Assembly (NCBI GenBank): GCA_963576475.1
Contig: OY754982.1
Span: 196,001 to 260,000 of the forward strand
DNA length: 64,000 bases
Source of the DNA: Molanna angustata
Taxonomy: Eukaryota > Arthropoda > Insecta > Trichoptera > Molannidae
Direction of reading: 5' to 3'
Of the stretch, positions 56,762 through 64,000 are shown one piece after another. Within the stretch, counting starts at the first letter, position 1; each line of letters begins with the position of its first letter. Under the pieces are notes generated by a model. That model ran no database searches, was not told where the DNA came from, and worked only from the letters and a program-made list of their open reading frames with translations. Both the position numbers and the translations under genes were made by a program.

Positions 56762-56905
56762 TTACTTCTAACATCTCCATATTTTAAATTTCCATTAATG
56801 TGATCGTGCCAACTTTTCCTTGGCCGACCTCTACTTTTCGTTCCTCTTTTATCACCCTTATATACTTTTTTGTCAGACGATCATCACTCATTCTTTCTAT
56901 GTGGT
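56762..56905 (-). pseudogene. LINE RT C-terminal fragment with frameshift
   Basis: Minus strand NHIERMSDDRLTKK, then after a one-base frameshift KVYKGDKRGTKSRGRPRKSW, HDHINGNLKYGDVRSKSNRR and a stop. HIxRMxDxRLxKK..GxRxxGRPxxxWxDxI is an insect non-LTR RT C-terminus. The SINE at 56903 abuts its 5' side. Confidence 0.7.
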
Positions 56906-57110
56906 TAGGTATCTGACTGCTGATCCAAGGGTCCCGGGTTCGATTCCCGGTGAAGACACTGTTTTTAATTGTGTTTTCAGTCTGGATCTATGAGACGATA
57001 AATATCGCAAGTCTCCAGAATGTGGCAACTTGTTATTGGGTGCGTGTTAAATAATTACTTGACATAGCATCTGTTGGTTGCCCGAGAAGCTACATAAAAT
57101 AAAATAAAAC
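56903..57110 (+). mobile_element. tRNA-derived SINE, family A, copy 5
   Basis: Begins inside the head (GTTAGGTATCTGACTGCTGA), B box GGTTCGATTCCC, body CAGTCTGGATCTATGAGACG and TGGCAACTTGTTATTGGGTG, then CATCTGTTGGTTGCCCGAGA and an AAATAAAATAAAA tail. It is the second best copy. Confidence 0.8.
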
Positions 57111-57189
57111 GACACCAAAAGTATGAAATTAATTCTTAAGAGTTTTTTTTTTAATCAAACAAACTCGATAATTGTTTATCATTTATTTT

Positions 57190-57245
57190 ATCCCTTTATT
57201 AGGACAAACGTTTCGGCTGCCTAGGCCCTTATCAACATAACTTCT
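57190..57245 (-). mobile_element. PLE-type terminal core, remnant
   Basis: Minus strand GTTGATAAGGGCCTAGGCAG then CCGAAACGTTTGTCCTAATA: a TGATAAG box, a GGC/GCC stem and GAAACGTTT, matching the hammerhead-like layout of PLE ends. Only the core is recognisable. Confidence 0.5.
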
Positions 57246-57460
57246 TCTTTTTCTTCGCCCTAGCCTTCGTCCCATTTACTTGGGGTCAGCTCTCCTAGTC
57301 CTCATCCTCCAAGTCTTTCTGTCCTCCGCGTCCTCCGAACTAAGCCTTGCCTCCTTGAGATCTCTGGTTATTGCGGACATCCAAGTGGTCAATGGTCTAC
57401 CTGGTCTTTTAAGCCCCACCTCTATGTCCATCGTTCTTTTTATCATATTAACCTCATAAA
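57246..57460 (-). pseudogene. LINE RT C-terminal fragment
   Basis: Minus-strand frame MDIEVGLKRPGRPLTTWMSA, then ITRDLKEARLSSEDAEDRKT and WRMRTRRADPK with a stop (57276-57278), then GAAGAAAAAGAAGAAG tail. The GRPxTTWxxxIxxDL..A.DRxxWRxxxRRADPxxxG end is a characteristic non-LTR RT C-terminus in insects. Confidence 0.75.
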
Positions 57461-57504
57461 TTTAGAAAGTAGTTCTACACTATAAATACCGTCAACATTG
57501 ACAG

Positions 57505-57745
57505 TATTCATTCATACCATCACGGCAAATTATCCAACAATGTGGGGTATCCAGCAACAAATGTTCGGGTGTGCATAAGGAGGCAATACTGCTTGTATCC
57601 CCACACGCCAGCCTCGCCTCACATACAAGGCACTACATTCAGAATGATTGGTGAACCTCATTGTATTTTTGTTTACCCGGCTCTTACGCGACACTCTAAA
57701 AGATAATAGAAAAAAGTGGAAGCACTATTCCTGACCGGTGCACAA
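57505..57745 (+). repeat. Dispersed repeat, longest copy
   Basis: CATACCATCACGGCAAATTA, ACAATGTGGGG, CGGGTGTGCATAAGG and AAGTGGAAGCACTATTCCTG. Fragments at 6930-6985 (minus) and 9605-9690. Class unknown. Confidence 0.5.
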
Positions 57746-58142
57746 CATTGACAATATAAAAACATGAAATAAATTAAACGCTTCACATATTTACAATTCA
57801 ATTTATTGCAGTGCAATGATGAAACTTGATATCTCCTCTTCATCTCATCCTTTCTCTGACTTGAGTGGTAAAAGTTGACGAGGAGCATAGAGATATGAAA
57901 CTATGTGTATAAATAAAATGAAAGTAATGTTCATTTCTAACGACATGATATGGAATGGATCGCTTAAAGAGATAAATCTATTCAAATTCCAATGTATTTA
58001 TACGTCACGACTAGTTTAGACACGTCATGATATACCTACATCAAAACACTTGTGTTGGTTATAGGCAGGTAAGTAGATATATGCTGTGTAGGTAGCTAGG
58101 CAGATAAAAGTTACCTTCTCCGTTGAAAAAAGTTATTTTAGA
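57746..58142. other. Unassigned AT-rich sequence
   Basis: No feature recognised. Confidence 0.4.
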
Positions 58143-58325
58143 GATTTGCATTTCATATCCTCATGTTGGTACCTAAGTTTAATGATTTGCATTTCATATC
58201 CTCATGTAGGTAAGTTTAGTGATTTGCATTTCATATCCTCATGTAAGTAAGTTTAGTGATTTGTATTTCATATCCTCATATAGGTAAGTTTAGTGATGTG
58301 CATTTCATAACATCATGTAGGTAAT
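58143..58325. repeat. 37-bp minisatellite, about 5 copies
   Basis: Unit GATTTGCATTTCATATCCTC then ATGTAGGTAAGTTTAGT. The first unit is slightly longer and the last diverged. Confidence 0.93.
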
Positions 58326-59021
58326 TTTCTTTCTTCAATACGATGATGATTGGAAAAAAGATATTCCTTCCGAATATCGGAAAATTTAGACAATATGACC
58401 ATTGATAATTACGTTTATATAGTATAACTACAATACTATTATGTAATATAACTATAATTAGTAATATATTGTGGGATATATCTTGTCGTACTGCTTTTTA
58501 ACTGGTTAGGGATGCAGGGGTTTATGTTTAAGCTGACGTTGGGGAAAGCTGACATGGAATCAGAAATCAAATATGATATTATTTGATTATTGCATGATTT
58601 AATGGATCTGCAGCAACGCAGTCTATGATATTCGTTCCTTGACAGTGTTGACAAAACATAAAGTTGTCTGTAATCGAGGCCATGTGGTGTATTATAATCG
58701 ACCAACAGCGACAGCTAAGCCATTATTTGGTTACCTACAGTATTAATATAAAGAATTCTCTTCACTAATTACAATTGCGTGCCGACAATAACACAATAAG
58801 ACTCTAAGTTAGTTCCAACTACATATAGGTACTTGCTTAATAATCTACTGCTTTCACTACTGCGTTGGCTAAGTTTACGTACATTCAATAGACATGTCTG
58901 CAATGTATGTATTACCATTATCAATATGTAACCTTATCTGATGAAGTTATCACATAAAAGGATATTATATTTTGTAGTAGCATTGATAAACATTGGTCAT
59001 CTTCATTGGTGATAAACATTG
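58326..59021. other. Unassigned AT-rich sequence
   Basis: No feature recognised. Confidence 0.4.
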
Positions 59022-60680
59022 GTCATCGCGCTGGATTAGTAATCCGGTGGTCGCGAGTTCGAATCCTGCCTCGACTGATTTCGTTCACCCAGTGGCGTGC
59101 GAGGGGTCCTTCGGCTGGTTCTGCCCAAAAAAAACTACATCCTCTGTTTAGTCAACCTCCATATCTTTTCACCTTATATTTTTTCTTTAACTCCTGTTTT
59201 GTACTATGCACATAGCACCAATTACACGCATTGCGTAAAGGTAGGAGCAAATAATCAAAATTGCATAATATTACGAATATTTCAATTCTATTGATAAATA
59301 TTTTAAATGCAGCCCTTTAATAAGTAAATTTTTTTTAATAACTTACTGTAAATACATATCATGAACTAAAATTAACATATCAAATATTGAAAACATAGGT
59401 ATCATGAATGTTAGTTAAAATATTCAGAGACATCTATGAAGTATCTTTCCAAGTTTCCAACCATTATCAGAACAAATTTACTAGCAGCAAATGTTTTCAT
59501 ACATTATTTTATTTTTCGTCCATTAGTTTTTATTCATAGATGTCGTGATATATTACTCATATTTACGCAAAGGTTCTTTTTCTTAAATTTTAATAATATT
59601 TATGAATTCCTTACAAATTCTACATACATTATTTTTTGAAATTTCTTGCATATTTTACAAAACGTTTATTTAAAATATAATCTTTACTTGGTTTTTTACA
59701 ATGAAATCGAATTTTTAAACTTCTTTGAATTACGCGGCAAATGCATAATACTAATAATATTTTAAATATTTTTTGAAATTTAATTAGAAACAATTATTAT
59801 TCTCCTTTTTATTTCCAGTCATTTAAAAGATAAACGATCTATTCGGTATGATTCGAATCAAAACAATTCAATATATTTATATTAGCGCCAAAATCTTGGC
59901 GTAACATGCAATAATCTAACGGTCGTTGATGTAAAAATGTACCATGTTGAACCCATGTTGAACCAAACCATCTGAATATTCTTACACCCATACATACAAA
60001 CTGTTGAAGAAGCTTCATACATGCCCAGCATAAATCTTACCTTAAAAAATACACAGATACACTAACACAAACAAACAACCTTTGTTCCTTTAGTCATGTG
60101 TATTGTATGCTCAAATGTATCAGGCATACTGCAATGAATATTAACGACAAAAGTAAAAAGAGATTTATAATTTGTCGCGAAATAAATCGTGAACCATATA
60201 TGTGTTCTGACATTTTAGCTACTGTTATCAAAACTGTCAATGTTTCTTCCTTGGAAGCAATGTTGCATACGTTTTAAATTCAGTGTTGCAACAGACGAAA
60301 ATAATTACAGGCAAATTGAACCTACAAAGGACAATTATTCAAATTTTAAGAAATTCATATCTCCGTTAATATTTGCGCTAGAAAAAAAATAATAACTGTT
60401 TTATGATTCGTTATACGCCCTACAACTCGTTAATATATTAAAAATATCGTACAAGATTTTTAATTATTTTTTTTTTGAATTTTTTTTTTTTGATTTTTTT
60501 TTTTATTTTTGATTTTTTTTTTGGATTTTGATAGTCATGCCAGGCATATAGGCATGTATGGCTTGCACGCCACTGCGTTCACCCATAGCACAAGCATTTA
60601 TGCTAAGTTAAGGGAGTGTATGAGGATGTTCATTTAATTGTTACAAACAAAGACTTATGTATTCTTTTTTTAAAAAACAA
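59022..60680 (+). mobile_element. tRNA-derived SINE, family B, copy 3, split by a hAT
   Basis: Left part 59022-59089 (GTCGCGAGTTCGAATCCTGC, TTTCGTTCACC) and right part 60576-60680 (CGTTCACCCATAGCACAAGC). Together they equal copies at 6463 and 42233 except for the insertion. The first part of the head is missing. Confidence 0.85.
59090..60575. mobile_element. Non-autonomous hAT transposon, 1486 bp
   Basis: Terminal inverted repeats CAGTGGCGTGCGAG and, inverted, CAGTGGCGTGCAAG. The 8-bp duplication CGTTCACC lies at 59082-59089 and 60576-60583, confirmed against two empty SINE sites. The interior is T-rich with no transposase frame. It is a different family from the hAT at 17610 (TIR GGCGTGC versus GGCGGCT). 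Confidence 0.93.
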
Positions 60681-60684
60681 AATC

Positions 60685-60830
60685 TTTATGAAAATTTTTT
60701 AACATCTCAATAGAGACGAAGTAAGAATATTAAAGAGAATCAAGAACTACAGGGCTTACGATCTGACATCGGCTGGTTTGCGGCGATCACTTTATGCGCT
60801 TGCGCAACGTTCACAAAAATATTCAATGCC
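60685..60830 (+). mobile_element. Dispersed repeat R-B fragment
   Basis: TTAACATCTCAATAGAGACG, CAGGGCTTACGATCTGACAT and GGCGATCACTTTATGCGCTT, as in 13242-13622. Confidence 0.65.
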
Positions 60831-62277
60831 TAATCAAATTATATTATAAAATTGCCGGTTATTGATTATAAAAATTAAACATTCTATTTAAAAAAAATGA
60901 AAATTATAAATGCAGGTATGATTTATTCATTTTGGTTCTCTTAGTATCATTGTTATGGCCTCTCAAACCAGCAGTTAAATGTCTGGGGTACATTTTTTTC
61001 AACATTATCATAAAGACGTGTTGAACTGTAATACATTTTGAATAGGTAATAATAAATTGTTAAAAGAATATTTATTAAGATTCAAATTATTCAAATCGTT
61101 CATTATGAACGAATCGTTGAAATCTGCAACATTATTTTAAAGCACAATGAATGTACAACAAGTTGAGTTTTTTTTATCTCCTTTCTCGTAATCTAAGAAA
61201 ATACTTGTTAAATAATTTTGTCATTCTTTGTAATATAGCAATAAACTCACCATTGTGCATTATATTTGTTTATATTATGTACAAAAATATAAACAAATAA
61301 ATATGAATGTATTTGCGGACAATCTCATCGTAATATTTTTGTTTTCCTTCTGCATATCAGAACATGTTGTGATGTAAACTCCAATGAACGACTCAGTTTC
61401 AATTGAAAGCTTATCAAATATTCATTGAATATAACTTGCCAATATTAGTTTTAACAATACCAATATTTCATTCGGTTCAATCTATTTTTATTTTGGAAAA
61501 CTGTAAACAAATAATTCTCCATGATGAAAATTTGCTTTGTAAATTTACCAGATATCGAATACCCGCATGCATATGCTGTAATATAGTCGGAATCTGCCTT
61601 ACCACTTCAAGATTAATTGTTTTTTTTATATCCAATAATCGTTTTCTATAACTCGACGAACATAAATTGGTTTCTGATGGATCTAAATCAATAAAACTAA
61701 TAAATAACAAAGTAACAAAGAAACTAATACTAGTGTCTATGTAGTACTAGTAGTAGAAACTACCTTGCCGTTGGTGCAGTTTACACTAATTTTATTTTAT
61801 GTTATTTTACGTAATCTGCATGTACATACCTAATCCGAATCTTAATATTCCGTAGGTTTAATAAAAACTATAACATGTAGTGAAACATGGTAGAACTGTG
61901 TGTAACTTAACAATATTAAACAGATGCGTGGGAAGACAATATTGTTGTCAATACAGACAATATAAAAATGTCTTGGAATATAATATATATTGTCCGTAAT
62001 AATTAATACGGTCTTCTGCACCTGATCATGAAAAGAATACAATGGAGAAGCTGTTCCAGTTAGCACAAAAAAGAGATACATAAGCCAATGTTGTAGCAGA
62101 TGTTACAGAAAGAATCAAAATCTCACCTCCATACAGTTTAGTTCCCATTAAGAAAACAGAGCATCCAGAAAATTAGATTGGATGAACAGGTGATCTGGCA
62201 CTTTGTCAAATGAATTCGTATTTTGGGAGCGTTGTCATCCTTTTATTCACAGTTAAAAAATTTACTTTACTCGTTTT
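60831..62277. other. Unassigned AT-rich sequence
   Basis: Short open frames only (e.g. 61403-61651). No domain recognised. Confidence 0.4.
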
Positions 62278-62683
62278 TCCAACTGTCGATTTGTTCAGGG
62301 GGGGAAGTCTGGTTCGACCGGCGAAATCAAAACCCTAGTGATTACCCATATCATGGATATAATTATCGTATGGAGTTCTATGACATCTAAAGATATTGTA
62401 GAACTCCATATAATAATTATATCTATGATATGGGTAATCACGAAGGTTTTGATTTCGCCGATTGAACCAGACTTGCCCCCCAGGAGAACTTTGTTCTCTT
62501 AACATATCGACAATGTATCAAGCCAGAATACGCGAGAATTGTATGGAGAGGTCTACTTTTTTCACGGCTTTTCCAACTTTGAAGTCAAAAAACACCAACT
62601 TAGAGGCTTCGCAGCATATATGTTCCATACACGGATTTACTCAGAATTCGGAGTAGAACATTTCGTGTGTCTGTGTGTGTGTC

Positions 62684-62742
<59 letters not shown>

Positions 62743-63556
62743 GTGTGTCTGTGTGTGCGTGTGTGTATGTCTGTGTGTGTGTGTGTGTCCCCCTTATAAC
62801 TTTTGATCCGCTCAATTTACAGAGCCTAAAATTTCATAATATATAAACAGTTACAGGCCTACAAAACTTTTATACTCGGAATTTTGAATTTTTGTTTCAG
62901 TCAGGGGTTATCAACTTTTGAATTTTTATTTTATTTTCCCCTATATCTCAGAAACCATAAAAGCTAGAACGCTGAAAATTGGTATAAACATAGACAAATA
63001 CAAAATCTCAAATTAGTTTATTCAAAAAAATTCCAGGGTTTCTCAAACATTTTTTATTAAGAAAAGTATTTTTTTTATGATAAATTTATGAGTTTAACTG
63101 CCTATATTTCCATTTTTTTTTAAATATCGAAAAAAGCCGAAACACCCCAACTAGATATTTTAATTTTATATAAAAAATATAAACATTGTAGCAGTACATC
63201 TCAAATTTTTTTTAACAATTTTTATAAAAATTGAATTTAGTGACGACATCGCTTCATACAATTTGTATGGTAGTCACCTATACACAATATCAAAGAAGAC
63301 TTAATAGTTTGATACTTCATCTCTAAACATACAATATACATATACCATCATGCTGTTTTCATATTCCGGGTAGGAAAAAAAGACTGACCTCCATACTATC
63401 CTATCTTGACTACCTAGGTACATGTGTTGTATAGAAAACTAAATATCATAAAATAATAAATAATTTGTATTTATGGGTTTATAGTTTGGTACATATTCTT
63501 CAACTATACATACTATCGCTATCGACAGTTGGATCTCATGTGTTACATGCAACTAG
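62278..63556 (+). mobile_element. Helentron/HINE-like element, copy 8
   Basis: 5' TCCAACTGTCGATTTGTTCA, interrupted at once by a 183-bp MITE, then closely matching copy 4. GT/TCTG tract 62666-62789. 3' ATCGACAGTTGG, CATGTGTTACATG and CTAG before T. Confidence 0.72.
62299..62481. mobile_element. 183-bp MITE with long inverted repeats
   Basis: Arms of about 80 bp (GGGGGGAAGTCTGGTTC... and its inverse ...GAACCAGACTTGCCCCCC) around an 18-bp centre, forming a near-complete hairpin. Copy 4 shows the empty site TTCAGGAGAAC. The duplication is AG or CAG (ambiguous because of the G/C run). Superfamily not assigned. Confidence 0.88.
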
Positions 63557-63778
63557 TCTTAGCTAATACTGACATCATCCTGAACTTAAAGAAAGTGATA
63601 ACTAATATTATTGACTGCAAGTTGACAATTTCAGAATAATAAAATGTAAAAATTCTCTCGATAAAAAATAGTTCAGAATGTATCCCTGAGATTTCCGCGA
63701 TCCCCTCGTTATCCGTTTAATTTACTAGATTTCAAACGATAATTTATCAAAAATATTGTTAAATATGACGTATACACT
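63557..63778. other. Unassigned sequence
   Basis: No feature recognised. Confidence 0.4.
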
Positions 63779-63994
63779 TTGACTGTTTTAGATTTTTTAA
63801 TGATTAGTGATGAGACACTGGATCATTTATTTCTTGAATGCCCCATAAACGATAAGTATCCGTCCTTTTTTACCGACCTCACAGAGATTGGGGTTCCAAT
63901 TCCAACAAATGTGAGGACATTGTTGAGCTACAATTCCAGGCAGGTGAACATTTTGATCAAAGAATACATCAAAATTAATGACATTAAAATCTAA
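63779..63994 (+). pseudogene. LINE C-terminal fragment (ETLDHLFLECP type)
   Basis: The open frame ends in ISDETLDHLFLECPINDKYP, then FTDLTEIGVPIP and ..VNILIKEYIKINDI with a stop. ExxxHLxxECP is the conserved tail motif after the RT/RNase H region of many insect LINEs. The 5' part is missing and nothing identifies the family. Confidence 0.5.
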
Positions 63995-64000
63995 CTCTGT

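Overview
This window looks like gene-free, transposon-saturated DNA from an insect, most likely a lepidopteran. It is very AT-rich. Short GTAGGTAC/GTACCTAC-type motifs recur throughout, and the repeat spectrum is typical of moth and butterfly genomes: tRNA-derived SINEs, several LINE tails, GIY-YIG Penelope-like elements, Helitron-related elements with GT microsatellites, small hATs and rosa-like mariners. The species call is inference. I found no host protein-coding gene, no rRNA, no intact tRNA gene and no CRISPR array. The only long intact coding sequence is a retrotransposon protein.

Left third (1-29.3 kb): a mosaic of small or broken repeats. It holds a perfect 10 x 41-bp tandem array (1028-1437), several tRNA-derived SINEs, 3' ends of LINEs whose decayed reverse-transcriptase C-termini can still be read, and inverted Penelope-like ends (4.14-4.61 kb and 15.36-15.71 kb). 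It also has four minisatellites, three Helentron/HINE-like elements (12.8, 21.6 and 26.5 kb), two broken mariner transposases, and a three-level nest at 17.3-19.3 kb (hAT inside LINE inside an older repeat).

Centre (29.3-39.9 kb): a Penelope-like element (PLE) complex. Six long (TA)n arrays alternate with near-perfect palindromes. It contains one almost full-length PLE ORF (36990-39419, reverse transcriptase plus GIY-YIG endonuclease), a 5'-truncated PLE with an open GIY-YIG ORF (about 33268-34208), a third rearranged GIY-YIG pseudogene (31197-31856), and six copies of a PLE terminal sequence. The terminal sequence carries an 18-nt hairpin that covaries between copies and is followed by GAAACGUCGG. 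The PLE ORFs begin exactly at palindrome junctions, as expected if reverse transcription joined inverted partial copies, though assembly artefact must be excluded.

Right third (39.9-64 kb): again a repeat mosaic. It holds a solo PLE end with a 12-bp target-site duplication inside a MITE, SINEs of three families (one sharing its 3' tail with a LINE), and further Helentron-like copies (43.5, 46.7, 53.8, 54.6 and 62.3 kb). It also holds an 11 x 53-bp minisatellite that grew inside a dispersed repeat, a 1.49-kb hAT splitting a SINE with an 8-bp duplication, and a 183-bp MITE inside a Helentron-like copy.

The elements do not form a cellular pathway. The logic of the region is insertion, nesting and decay, with the PLE cluster the youngest-looking part because its inverted arms are essentially identical.
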